Source: Balneolales bacterium | GTDB lineage: Bacteria; Bacteroidota; Rhodothermia; Balneolales; HLUCCA01 | Length of the DNA stretch: 32,232 nt | Reading direction: 5' to 3' | Assembly: GCA_024711145.1 (NCBI GenBank) | Contig: JANJTJ010000086.1 | Coordinates: 1-32,232 of the forward strand | Part shown: in pieces, positions 20,090 through 29,466 of the stretch | How the letters are laid out: the number at the start of each line of letters is the position of its first letter | How positions within the stretch are numbered: the stretch's first letter is position 1 | Program-made: the position numbers and the translations under genes | Notes under the pieces: generated by a model | Database searches by the model: none | The model's input: only the letters and a program-made list of their open reading frames with translations | Told to the model about the DNA's origin: nothing

Positions 20090-20553
20090 CGCCGACGGGC
20101 GAAGAAACGCTTCAGCAGGGCTTCGCTTTCCGCTTCGAACAAACCGTGGTGCACCTCGATGCGGTGGTTGAGCCCCGGATGATGCGCCACATGCATCAGA
20201 CTGCCGCAGGCTCCGGCTTTGGGATCCATGGCGGCATACACGATGCGGTCCAGCCGTGCCCAGACCGAAGCCCCCGCGCACATGGGGCAGGGCTCCAGGG
20301 TCACGTAGAGGGTGCAGCCGTGTAGGAATTTGTCGTCGAGATGGGTGCAAGCGGCCGTTATGGCCAGCATTTCGGCATGGGCGGTGGGGTCGCGCAGGGT
20401 TTCCACCTGGTTGTGCGCCTTGCCGATCACCAGGCCGTCCCGCACCACCACGGCGCCCACCGGTACTTCCCCCATGCGGGCCGCTTCATCGGCCAGGCGG
20501 AGGGCTTCCTGCATGAAACGGGCGTCGTGCTGCCAGAATGCGGTATATTCCAT
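20077..20553 (-). CDS. tadA: tRNA-specific adenosine deaminase
   Basis: PVGAVVVRDG, DPTAHAEMLAI (HAE), LYVTLEPCPMCAGA (PCxxC), DPKAGACGSL. Confidence 0.94.
   Translation of the reverse strand: MEYTAFWQHDARFMQEALRLADEAARMGEVPVGAVVVRDGLVIGKAHNQVETLRDPTAHAEMLAITAACTHLDDKFLHGCTLYVTLEPCPMCAGASVWARLDRIVYAAMDPKAGACGSLMHVAHHPGLNHRIEVHHGLFEAESEALLKRFFARRRQDP
20544..20551 (+). promoter_or_regulatory. Candidate -7 element TATATTCC for apt, inside the tadA 5' coding end
   Basis: Plus strand reads gcgg TATATTCC atgcttcaaaagtacggcccc ATG. Confidence 0.4.
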
Positions 20554-20557
20554 GCTT

Positions 20558-20565
20558 CAAAAGTA
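20558..20565 (-). promoter_or_regulatory. Candidate -7 promoter element TACTTTTG for tadA, 4 nt from ATG
   Basis: Minus strand reads ggggccg TACTTTTG aagc ATG; exact match to the Bacteroidota -7 consensus TAnnTTTG. Confidence 0.5.
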
Positions 20566-20572
20566 CGGCCCC

Positions 20573-21091
20573 ATGACCCGCATCGAATCGCTCATCCGGA
20601 ACATTCCGGATTTCCCGAAACCAGGCATCCTGTTCAAAGACATCACCCCCATGCTGGGCGATGCCCAAGCGTTGGCGGAAGCCGTTGAGGCTCTGCGCGC
20701 ACCGTATGCCGACCATCGGGTGGACCAGGTTGTAGGCATGGAATCGCGCGGGTTCCTGATGGGGCCGGCCTTGGCCATCCGGTTGGGTGCCGGATTCGTG
20801 CCCGTTCGCAAACCGGGCAAACTGCCGGCGGCCACCCTGTCGGAAAGCTATGAGCTGGAATACGGCACCGATTCGGTGGAAATCCACGCCGACGCCATCC
20901 GCCCCGGTCAGCAGGTTCTCATCCACGACGATGTGGTGGCAACAGGTGGCACGGCCATGGCTGCCACCCGGCTGGTGCAACGTCTGGGTGGGGTGGTGGT
21001 GGGCTACAGTTTCCTGATCGAACTGAGCTTTTTGCCCGGTGCCGATACCTTGCGTGCCGTGGCTCCCGTGCACAGCCTCATGCGGGTCTGA
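20573..21091 (+). CDS. apt: Adenine phosphoribosyltransferase
   Basis: IRNIPDFPKPGILFKDITPML, GMESRGFLMGPALA, KPGKLPAATLSESYELEYGTD, VLIHDDVVATGGTAMA. An in-frame alternative ATG exists at 20552. Confidence 0.96.
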   Translation: MTRIESLIRNIPDFPKPGILFKDITPMLGDAQALAEAVEALRAPYADHRVDQVVGMESRGFLMGPALAIRLGAGFVPVRKPGKLPAATLSESYELEYGTDSVEIHADAIRPGQQVLIHDDVVATGGTAMAATRLVQRLGGVVVGYSFLIELSFLPGADTLRAVAPVHSLMRV

Positions 21092-23026
21092 TCAGGGCAG
21101 ATGGGTGCGCCGACGGCCGATCCACTCGGCCGTGAGCAGCCCGATGACCACCAGAAACCACGCGGGGTGGCGCAAAACCCACCGATCGTCCCGGTACGGT
21201 ATGATGCGGGCATCGGCCGTTTCCCATACTTGCCGCAACGAATCGATCGGCGGGTCGAACCGCCCGCCCGAAACGGCCGCCAACCCGCGCAGGAGGTCGT
21301 CCCGACGGGTCAGATCCCGGAATTCGATAGACGACCAACCTACGCGAACCCGGTACTCCGCGGCATCGATCCGAGTGCCAGCCGCATCGGTAGCAACTAC
21401 CGCGACGGCGAGCGGACCGGCCGGAAAGGAGGGCAAGGTGGTCGCATACAGACCTGCGGCATCCGCATCCATCGGGTAACGCGACACCCGACCCAAGGAA
21501 TCCGTCACCACGGTCTCCATGCGCACATCGGTACGCCAACCGCCTTTGGCGTCGGGCAAGCGGGCGCGCACCGGTGTGGTGGCCCGCTCATCCCACTCAT
21601 CCGGCAGAGGGTCCACCAGCAAGCGGTCTGCCGCGGCATCGTTGCCCAGCGCCGCCACCGTGGCCCGGATCCAGCTTTCCACGAACAACCGTTCCGAATC
21701 GATGGGGGAGGTGTGCCACCGGTACCAGCCCCAGGCACGGGTTTCCGCCTGGCGACCCGACGCTTCGGTGCGGAAACGGTGCAGGCTCAGGGCGCGACGC
21801 CCCTCGCTATCCGTTCCGGGAAGGCCGTCTGCGGAACCGTCCAATGCGGCCGGCGCGGCCTGCAGAAACGGAGCCGCCGCCCAGTCCATGCGCGGTAGGT
21901 CGGTGTAGGGTGGTTCCGTGGGCGCGCCAGCCGGACGCACGGCCACCACGGCACCGGCCGCAGGCAACGCCATCCTCCAGACCCGTAGGCCGGCTTCCGG
22001 TTGCGGGGCACCGGCGGCCGGTACTCCGTGCAGAATCCAGATGCGGACGCTGTCCGGCCAGGTATCCGATTCCTGGAATCGGTTGCCGTTCCAGGTACGC
22101 ACGACCAACTCCACGTCGGGTTCACTGGCCAAAACCCGCCGGACCATGCCCACATCGGGATGGATGCCGTAGGCGACATGCGCTATGGTCGTGCGCGCCT
22201 CGCGGATGCGCACGCTCCGACTGATCCGGTTGTTCCTCGAATTGCCGTCGCCGGTCCATACGGGAACCTCGAATTCCCAACGTTCCACACCGAGCGAATC
22301 GGGCATGATGGTGAATTCGGCCACGGCGAAGCCGGTTACCGGCTCCAACCGGATGGACCGGGTTTCGGCCGGTCGGTTCTGCCGTCTGAAGGTGACCGGG
22401 ATGTCCCGGGTGGGAAACCCGTCGGCCGACAAACGGACCCGAACGGTCAACGGGGTGTTGATGAAGGCGGTGGCCGGCCAATCGGCATCCAGAATGCGCA
22501 CATCCGGCGGCCTACGGGTTTGCCCCACAGGTACGGGAAACAGCGGTATGCCGGCCGACGAGGCCCATTCGATCGGTTCGGGCCCTCGCGTGACAACGCC
22601 ATCGGTGACCAATACCACACCGGCCGTAGCGGGCGTTTCGCGCCGAACCGCCTCCAATGCGGAGGCGATATCGGTTACGGTGCCGGTAGCTTGAAACGGT
22701 ACCACGGCCGGATCCTGGGCCAGCCCGCCATCGAAATACCGGATGTGCAATCGGGTACGGGATGTGTCCACCGCCTCGAACACGCCCAGCAGGGAGTCGA
22801 TGCGGGCCGCCTGGGCTTCCAGACTTTGCGACCGGTCCACCAGAACCCACCATTCGGGTTTTTCGGTGCGCACCCGGTCGAAACTCAGGATGGGGTCGGA
22901 TAGCAACCACACCAGCAACAGCAGGGCCGAAGCCCGCAACGCCATCAACCCGAAGCGGCCGGTTCCGCGGTAGGCTACCCAGGTTAGGGCCAGCGCCGAC
23001 ACGGCCGCCAGGGCGAGCAGCATCAT
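21092..23026 (-). CDS. vWA-domain integral membrane protein (N-terminal helices, vWA, large extracytoplasmic part, C-terminal helix)
   Basis: N-terminal hydrophobic segments; VLVDRSQSL (DxSxS MIDAS), VVLVTDGVV; C-terminal PAWFLVVIGLLTAEWIGRRR; ATGA overlap with the MoxR gene. Confidence 0.78.
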   Translation of the reverse strand: MMLLALAAVSALALTWVAYRGTGRFGLMALRASALLLLVWLLSDPILSFDRVRTEKPEWWVLVDRSQSLEAQAARIDSLLGVFEAVDTSRTRLHIRYFDGGLAQDPAVVPFQATGTVTDIASALEAVRRETPATAGVVLVTDGVVTRGPEPIEWASSAGIPLFPVPVGQTRRPPDVRILDADWPATAFINTPLTVRVRLSADGFPTRDIPVTFRRQNRPAETRSIRLEPVTGFAVAEFTIMPDSLGVERWEFEVPVWTGDGNSRNNRISRSVRIREARTTIAHVAYGIHPDVGMVRRVLASEPDVELVVRTWNGNRFQESDTWPDSVRIWILHGVPAAGAPQPEAGLRVWRMALPAAGAVVAVRPAGAPTEPPYTDLPRMDWAAAPFLQAAPAALDGSADGLPGTDSEGRRALSLHRFRTEASGRQAETRAWGWYRWHTSPIDSERLFVESWIRATVAALGNDAAADRLLVDPLPDEWDERATTPVRARLPDAKGGWRTDVRMETVVTDSLGRVSRYPMDADAAGLYATTLPSFPAGPLAVAVVATDAAGTRIDAAEYRVRVGWSSIEFRDLTRRDDLLRGLAAVSGGRFDPPIDSLRQVWETADARIIPYRDDRWVLRHPAWFLVVIGLLTAEWIGRRRTHLP

Positions 23027-24000
23027 GCCAGTATGGATCGGATCAGCTCTTCAGGGGTGATGCCGTCCGCCTCGGCCGCGTAATTGAGCACCATGCGATG
23101 CCTCAGCACGGGTTCCGCCAGAAAACGGATGTCCTCTTCGGTCACATACAGGCGGCCCAGACTCAGCGCCCGGGTTTTGGCACCGACCACCAGGTTCTGG
23201 GATGCGCGGGGCCCCGCACCCCAGGCCACATATTTCCTCACCAATTCGGGCGAGGCGCTGTCGCGTCGGGTTTTACCCACCAGATCGACCACGAAATTCA
23301 ACACGCCGTCGGGAACGGCCACATCGCGCACAACCGACCGCATGGCCAGCAGGTCTTCGGCGTTGAGCACCGGTTTAGGCGTGGGGCGGGCGCGTCCCGT
23401 TGTCCGGTGCAGGATCTCCAACTCCTCTGCCGCCGTCGGATATCCCAGTTTCAGCATGAACATGAACCGGTCCAACTGGGCTTCGGGCAGGGGATAGGTG
23501 CCTTCCTGCTCGATCGGGTTCTGGGTGGCCAGCACGAAGAAGGGATCGGCCAACTGGTATCTGTGCCCCCCGGCGGTCACTTGCCGTTCCTGCATGGCCT
23601 CGAGCAATGCGGCCTGGGTTTTGGGTGGCGTACGGTTGATTTCGTCGGCCAGCACGACCTGGGCGAACAGGGGCCCTTTGATGAAGGTGAACCGTTTGCG
23701 TCCGGTTTCCGGGTCGTCTTCGAGCACTTCGGTACCGGTGATGTCGCCAGGCATGAGATCCGGCGTGAATTGGATGCGGTTGAAGCTCAGGTCCAGGCAA
23801 TCGGCCAGGGTACGGATGAGCAACGTTTTGGCCAGACCGGGTACTCCCACCAATAGGCAATGGCCGTTGCTGAACAAGCCGATGAGCAGATGGTCCACGG
23901 TTTCGTGCTGACCCACCACCACCTGTCCCACGGCATCGCGCAACCGGTTGAAGGCGGGTTGGAACCGCTCGGCCGCGGCTTCGGGCTTCAATTCAGACAT
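23023..24000 (-). CDS. MoxR-family AAA+ ATPase
   Basis: GVPGLAKTLLIRTLA (Walker A), FTPDLMPGDITGTEV, VVLADEINRTPPKTQAALLEAMQERQVT, LATQNPIEQEGTYPLPEAQLDRFMF. Start at MSELKPEA. Confidence 0.95.
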   Translation of the reverse strand: MSELKPEAAAERFQPAFNRLRDAVGQVVVGQHETVDHLLIGLFSNGHCLLVGVPGLAKTLLIRTLADCLDLSFNRIQFTPDLMPGDITGTEVLEDDPETGRKRFTFIKGPLFAQVVLADEINRTPPKTQAALLEAMQERQVTAGGHRYQLADPFFVLATQNPIEQEGTYPLPEAQLDRFMFMLKLGYPTAAEELEILHRTTGRARPTPKPVLNAEDLLAMRSVVRDVAVPDGVLNFVVDLVGKTRRDSASPELVRKYVAWGAGPRASQNLVVGAKTRALSLGRLYVTEEDIRFLAEPVLRHRMVLNYAAEADGITPEELIRSILA

Positions 24001-24001
24001 G

Positions 24002-25348
24002 TCAATTGTCCGTTGGGGCGTAAGGGCTGGGTACCAGATACTGGATATGCACATCCCTGCGCAGTCGCGTCATCCAGGCTTCTTCCTCACGGGCCACTTT
24101 CTGTTGCAGCGCGTAGTTGCTCAGCAGGTCGTAATCCTGTTCCAGATTGGCCCGGTGGCTGGGAGTGCGTTTGAGCAGTTTGACGATGCGGTAGGCTCGG
24201 CCTCCGCCGGCTTCGGCATTCTCGAACGCACGCGGCTCGGATACGCCGCCTTCCTCGAGCACCAGGACCGTGCGGTACAGGGCCGGATCCAACGCCTCCA
24301 GCGGCAGACGGCGGTCGCCGGTTTGGGGGTTGATCAGGCGCCCACCCGTGCCCGAGGTGTTCTTGTCGTCGGAGTTCCGACGGGCCAGCGCGAAGAAATC
24401 GATGCCCCGGTTGAGGGTGGAATCGCGGATGGCGGCCAGCCGATCGATGGCCACCTGGTCGTCGAGTTCGGTCTGGCGGACCCGGAACAGGATGTGGTTG
24501 GTCTCGATCTGGTCGCCCACACGGCGGTTCAGACGGATGATGTGGAACCCGAAGGCCGTTTTGACCACTTCCGACACCTGACCCGGTTGCAGGGCCGATG
24601 CCGCTGCCGAGAATTCGGGCACCAGGTCGTTCACCGACATCAACGGGAGGGCACCCCCGTTGCGGGCCGTTCCGTCCTCGCCGTAGCGTCGGGCCATGGT
24701 TTCGAAATCGGCACCCAGGTTCACGATGGAATCGCGGATGGCTTGGGCCGTGCGGTACACGGCGTTCTCGGCATCGGGCTTGGCCGGCGGAATGGCTACG
24801 ATGTGCGCCAATTCCACCGTTTCCGGCATGGTGGGCAACGAATCGGTGGGGATGGTGTTGAAGAAGATTTCCACTTCAGGCCTCGTGATGCGCACTTTCT
24901 CACGGAAAGTGCCCCGCACGCGCTCGGCCAGCATATCCTCACGGAACTGGTCCCGATACTCGGCTTTCACCTGCACCAGGCTGCGCCCGAAAGCCTGCTC
25001 GACCGCAGCCTCCGATCCGTATTGCTGGATCATCTGGTTGATGCGTTGGTCCAAGGCCAGGTTCACCTCGGCATCGGTTACCACTACCGAATCGATCTTG
25101 CCTTTTTCGATAAGCACGTAGAAATCCACGAAGGTCTCGAGCATGTCGTACCACAGGCGTTCGCTGAAGGGCAGGCGCCCTTGCTGCTGTTGCATGACCT
25201 GCGTAACACGGGCATCCACATCGGATTTGAGCACCACATTCGAGTTCACGATGGCGACCACCTGGTCGACGACCTGCCCCGTGGATTGGGCTGATGCCAG
25301 CGTGGGAAACAACAAGGCCAGGAGGACTGGGCGAAAACGGCGGAACAT
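24002..25348 (-). CDS. SurA-like periplasmic peptidyl-prolyl isomerase, two parvulin domains
   Basis: Signal MFRRFRPVLLALLFPTLASAQS; VVDQVVAIVNSNVVLKSDVDARV SurA N-motif; ARNGGALPLM..DLVPEFSAAASALQPGQVSEVVKTAFGFHIIRL; second domain NHILFRVRQT. A TTG at 25360 is an alternative start. Confidence 0.88.
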   Translation of the reverse strand: MFRRFRPVLLALLFPTLASAQSTGQVVDQVVAIVNSNVVLKSDVDARVTQVMQQQQGRLPFSERLWYDMLETFVDFYVLIEKGKIDSVVVTDAEVNLALDQRINQMIQQYGSEAAVEQAFGRSLVQVKAEYRDQFREDMLAERVRGTFREKVRITRPEVEIFFNTIPTDSLPTMPETVELAHIVAIPPAKPDAENAVYRTAQAIRDSIVNLGADFETMARRYGEDGTARNGGALPLMSVNDLVPEFSAAASALQPGQVSEVVKTAFGFHIIRLNRRVGDQIETNHILFRVRQTELDDQVAIDRLAAIRDSTLNRGIDFFALARRNSDDKNTSGTGGRLINPQTGDRRLPLEALDPALYRTVLVLEEGGVSEPRAFENAEAGGGRAYRIVKLLKRTPSHRANLEQDYDLLSNYALQQKVAREEEAWMTRLRRDVHIQYLVPSPYAPTDN

Positions 25349-25356
25349 GGATGCGG

Positions 25357-26148
25357 TCAAGGAAGGGATAAGGTAAATGCGCCGGAAGTTCGGGCTTTTT
25401 CCATCAGATTCTGTTCATAACGAAGCAAACCGACCCGCATTTTTTCGATGCGGATCCATTCTTCCAGCCGGGGGCGGATACTCTCCAATGGTGGAGCCGA
25501 ACCGGCCGGAATCCGTCCGTTCACCCGCACGAAGGTGAAGGATCCGCCGGCATTCCGGATCGGACTGGCCACACCGGTAGGGCTGGTTCGGATGAATGCC
25601 GCGAACAGGGGGTACGTGGCAACGGCTTCTTCCAGGCTCAGGAACACCTGCGCCGGAGTCGCTTCGGCAGGCAGTTCCGATTTCAGGCGCACCGCTTCGG
25701 GCAGCTGGGCCGCCGAAACGACCTCCAGGGCCACCATGTCGGATGCATAGGCGAAACGGGTGCCCAATGAATCGTACCAGGCGGTCAACTCGTCGTCGGT
25801 TACGCTGAAGGCGTCGGTCATTTCGGCCAGAACGCGTTCGCGCAGGCTCTCCACCAGCAGATCGGTGCGCATGGCGGCCAAGCGTTGCTGCAGGTCCGGC
25901 GTTTCCTGCAATCCCAATTCGGCCGCCTGTTGGGCCATCAGGTGCCGGAGCACCCATTTCTGGGCGAAATCGGTGGCGGCGGCCAGGCTGTCGGCCTGCC
26001 ATACCGAATAGGGAACCGCCTGGCGGATGTCGCCCCATACGAGGGTTGATTCTCCGACGGAGGCCACGACCCGTGCGTCTCCGGTCTGATCCGGCGACGC
26101 ACAGGCGCTCAGCCCGGCCATCATGCAGATGATGGCGGCGTTCCTCAA
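25357..26148 (-). CDS. SurA/PpiC-like lipoprotein with degenerate or absent parvulin motif (TTG start)
   Basis: MRNAAIICMMAGLSAC lipobox; RVVASVGESTLVWGDIRQAV parallels the SurA N-region; no HILF/GGxLG/FGYHI-type isomerase motifs seen. Start TTG overlaps the upstream stop (TTGA). Confidence 0.6.
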   Translation of the reverse strand: MRNAAIICMMAGLSACASPDQTGDARVVASVGESTLVWGDIRQAVPYSVWQADSLAAATDFAQKWVLRHLMAQQAAELGLQETPDLQQRLAAMRTDLLVESLRERVLAEMTDAFSVTDDELTAWYDSLGTRFAYASDMVALEVVSAAQLPEAVRLKSELPAEATPAQVFLSLEEAVATYPLFAAFIRTSPTGVASPIRNAGGSFTFVRVNGRIPAGSAPPLESIRPRLEEWIRIEKMRVGLLRYEQNLMEKARTSGAFTLSLP

Positions 26149-28085
26149 TCGAGGATGCGTTCAGGATGGAGGGTCACACCGTAGCGGGCATGCATGGCAT
26201 CCAACCAGGTGCGTTCCCGCATGGGTTGGTAATCCGATACCACCCGGAAATAGGCCTCTTCGAAGGTCATGGTGCGGGCCGGATCGATGTGGCTGAGGAA
26301 CAGTACCGTAGGACGACCCCGATATTCGAACACCCGCGAGACCTCGTTCACAGACAGCCCGGTCAGGTTTTCGAACGGTTCCTGAGACAGATCCGAGATC
26401 TGGTCGGCACGGATGACCAATCCGCTCACCCGGGTCCGGAGCGAGTCGGGATGAGTGCCGCGTTTCAGCTCTTCGGCGGCCCGGGTGATCAGGGAGTCGT
26501 TGGTGGCGGTGATCCGATGGAACGAATAGCGGGTCTCGAACCGGTAGGCGTCCGGATTGCGGTCGTACAGGGCGCGGACTGCGGCGGAATCGGTCTTCAC
26601 GTAGTTCCAGACGGAATCTTCGGATACCCGGAATGACGCCAACCCGTTCAGGTATTGGTTGGTGAGTTCGGCGAAGGCCGGAAACTCGCGGCGCGTGATG
26701 GATACGATGCGCTCGTCGGCCTTGGCATCGAAGAAGGCTTCCTTGAGGGCCGCACGGTAGCCGCCACGGGCCGTGCTGTCGATGCGGGTGTCGAGCCAGG
26801 ACTTGAAATCACCCAGGGTGTAGGTGGTGCCATCCAGGTGGTAGGCCGGGCGGGTGAGCAACTCGCCGGGCAACCGGACCGCACGCCATTCCTCACTCTG
26901 CTGCGTGTCGACCGCCTCTTCGAAAGAGACCAGGTTGGCCGTTTCCACCCGTTCGCCGCCGGAACGGCGCGCGAAGGCGAGGGTGGCGTTTTTGGCGTCC
27001 CGGAAATGGGGCATCTGCTGCAATTGCGCCAGTTTTTCGGCACGGAAGGCGGCATCGTCGGCATAGGTACGCACCGAATCGATCCAGATGATATGCACGC
27101 CGTAACCGCTGTAGAACGGTTGGGAATAGGGAAGGGAGGGGTCCATTTCCATCACCACATCGGTGAAGGTGGGCAGGTAGCGCCCCCGGTTGATCCAACC
27201 GATATGCCCCCCCATCGGCGCCGATTGGGCGTCTTGGGAGTGCTCAATGGCGACTTCGGTAAATCCACGACCGGCCTCCAACTCACGCATGGCCGGTTGC
27301 GCCTGCTCCATGGCGGCCGCGATGCTGGCGCTGTCTTCGCCGCTGGGGAAGAAGATGTGATGGACCAGCCGGTCGGGGGTGGCGGGTCGGCGTGCCTTCA
27401 CGTGCACCACGTGGTAGCCGAACTGGGTACGCACCGGCATGGAGAACGCTCCGGGCCGGGTGGTGTATGCGGCGTCCTCGAAGGGCTTCACGGCCCAACC
27501 GGCCGAAAACCACCCCAGGTCTCCGCCCATGCTGCGGCCTTGCTGATAGCTGCTGTACACGTTGGACAGGGAGTCGAAATCCTCGCCGGCCATCGCTTTC
27601 GCACGGGCCTCCATCATCCGGTTCCAGATCCTGAGGGTATCGGCCGGGGAGGCGTTCTCCTGCAGGCTGACCAGGATATGGGAGGCATGGATCTCGTCGC
27701 GGCTGCGTGCCACGAACTCGTTCAGCAGCTCCTCCTTCACCCGGTTCTCCATCCAATAGGGATAGGCCGTCTGCCGTTCGTAGCTGGCCAGTTCCTCGAG
27801 GGTGGCGGCATCCTCGAAATACCCGTTCTCCCGGGCTACGGCCAGTTTCACCTGGTAATCGACGTACAGCGGTAGGAATTCGCGCAACTGCTGGCCTGCG
27901 GAGATGGAATCGGGACGGGTACCTATCCGGTTGCGGTCGTGATAGGCCCTCAATTCGTCGAGACGGATGGCCCGGCCGTCGACGACGGCCACGATGGGTT
28001 CGGGTTCGGGGGTACGGGTGGTGGCGCAGCCGACGATTCCGGTAAGGAGTACGGCACCGAAGGCGTACCGTGCAAGCAATCGCAT
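26145..28085 (-). CDS. Large lipoprotein peptidyl-prolyl isomerase (two parvulin-like domains)
   Basis: Lipobox LTGIVGC; EIHASHILVSLQ...GGDLGWFSAGWAVKPFEDAAYTTRPGAFSMPVRTQFGYHVVHV; second domain VHHIFFPSG...GGHIGWINRGRYLPTFTDVV. Confidence 0.86.
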   Translation of the reverse strand: MRLLARYAFGAVLLTGIVGCATTRTPEPEPIVAVVDGRAIRLDELRAYHDRNRIGTRPDSISAGQQLREFLPLYVDYQVKLAVARENGYFEDAATLEELASYERQTAYPYWMENRVKEELLNEFVARSRDEIHASHILVSLQENASPADTLRIWNRMMEARAKAMAGEDFDSLSNVYSSYQQGRSMGGDLGWFSAGWAVKPFEDAAYTTRPGAFSMPVRTQFGYHVVHVKARRPATPDRLVHHIFFPSGEDSASIAAAMEQAQPAMRELEAGRGFTEVAIEHSQDAQSAPMGGHIGWINRGRYLPTFTDVVMEMDPSLPYSQPFYSGYGVHIIWIDSVRTYADDAAFRAEKLAQLQQMPHFRDAKNATLAFARRSGGERVETANLVSFEEAVDTQQSEEWRAVRLPGELLTRPAYHLDGTTYTLGDFKSWLDTRIDSTARGGYRAALKEAFFDAKADERIVSITRREFPAFAELTNQYLNGLASFRVSEDSVWNYVKTDSAAVRALYDRNPDAYRFETRYSFHRITATNDSLITRAAEELKRGTHPDSLRTRVSGLVIRADQISDLSQEPFENLTGLSVNEVSRVFEYRGRPTVLFLSHIDPARTMTFEEAYFRVVSDYQPMRERTWLDAMHARYGVTLHPERILD

Positions 28086-28110
28086 GGGTCGTATCGTGGT
28101 TTGGTTGTGG

Positions 28111-29463
28111 TTAGTTCATGTACATCATGCCGGCCATGGTGGCTGTCATCAGATTGGCCAGGGTGCCGGCCAGAACGGCTTTCAATCCGAAACGTGCCAG
28201 ATCGCCTTTCCGATGTGGAGCCAATCCGCCGATTCCACCGATCTGGATGGCGATCGACGTGAAATTGGCGAACCCGCACAGGGCGAAGGTGGCCATGAAT
28301 ATGGTGCGCGGCGACAAGGCCCCTTCGGCGGTCAGGGTGGCCAGGTCGATGTAGGCGATGAATTCGGTGAGCACCAGTTTGGTGCCGATCAGCGTGCCCA
28401 CCTGGGTGGCTTCGGCCCAGGGGATACCCACCATGAAGGCTACCGGAGCGAATATCCAGCCCAGGATCTGCTGCAGACTGGCCTGATAGACCGGTAGGTC
28501 CATGCCGAACCAGCTACCTACCAGGTTCGGTACGGACCCCGCCCACCCGATCACGAAGTTGGTCATGGCCAGCAGGGCGGTGAACGCCAACAGCATGGCA
28601 CCCACGTTGGCGGCCAGTTTGAGTCCTTCCGACGCACCTGAGGCGGCGGCATCTATCCCGTTGGCGTCCTTCTTCTCCACCTCGACTTTCACATCGCCTC
28701 GGGTTTCCGGTTCTTCGGTTTCGGGGAAGAGGATTTTGGCGATCACCAAGGCGGCGGGTGCGGCCATGAGGCTGGCACCCAGCAGTTGCTCGGCGAACAG
28801 CTGGCGCCCGGCTTCTATGCTGAGCATGTTCGCGGCGGCGAACGAGTCGCCCAGCATCTGGATGTAGGTGGCCATCACACCGCCGGCGATGGTGGCCATG
28901 CCTCCGGTCATCACGGCGAACAGTTCGGAGGAGGTCATGCGGGCCACGTAAGGCTTCACCACCAAGGGGGCTTCGGTCTGCCCCACGAAGATGTTGGCCA
29001 CCATGCTCAACGATTCGGCACCCGAGGTGCCCAGCACTTTCCGCATGCCCGAGGCCATTACCCGGACCACCGCCTGCAGAACCCCGTAATGGTACAGCAG
29101 GGTGGTGAGGGATGCGAAGAAGACGATGGTAGGCAATACCTGGAATGCGAAGATGAACCCGATGCTGCCCTCCATGCCCGGACCCTTGCCCAGGTTGCCG
29201 AAAATGAGTTGGGACCCGGCTTCGGTGAATTGAAGCACCAGCACGAAGAAGCTGGAAACCCAGCTGAAGAAGCGTTCGGGCCAGCCGAGAGGGGAGAACC
29301 AGGCCGCCATGGCGTCGCCCTTGAGGATGAAGATGCCCAGGATGAGCTGGAAACCGACTCCGTAGGCCACCAATTTCTTGTTGATGGCGCCGCGGTTGTT
29401 GCTGAAAGTGTAAGCGATACCGAGCAGGAAGGCGAAGCCGAGAATGCCGCGTAGGATTTCCAT
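28111..29463 (-). CDS. nupC: NupC-type concentrative nucleoside transporter
   Basis: SNNRGAINKKLVAYGVGFQ, GSQLIFGNLG, GTSGAESLSMVANIFVGQTEAPLVVKPYV, MTSSELFAVMTGGMATIAGGVMATY, LCGFANFTSIAIQIGGIGGLAP. Confidence 0.94.
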   Translation of the reverse strand: MEILRGILGFAFLLGIAYTFSNNRGAINKKLVAYGVGFQLILGIFILKGDAMAAWFSPLGWPERFFSWVSSFFVLVLQFTEAGSQLIFGNLGKGPGMEGSIGFIFAFQVLPTIVFFASLTTLLYHYGVLQAVVRVMASGMRKVLGTSGAESLSMVANIFVGQTEAPLVVKPYVARMTSSELFAVMTGGMATIAGGVMATYIQMLGDSFAAANMLSIEAGRQLFAEQLLGASLMAAPAALVIAKILFPETEEPETRGDVKVEVEKKDANGIDAAASGASEGLKLAANVGAMLLAFTALLAMTNFVIGWAGSVPNLVGSWFGMDLPVYQASLQQILGWIFAPVAFMVGIPWAEATQVGTLIGTKLVLTEFIAYIDLATLTAEGALSPRTIFMATFALCGFANFTSIAIQIGGIGGLAPHRKGDLARFGLKAVLAGTLANLMTATMAGMMYMN

Positions 29464-29466
29464 GGG

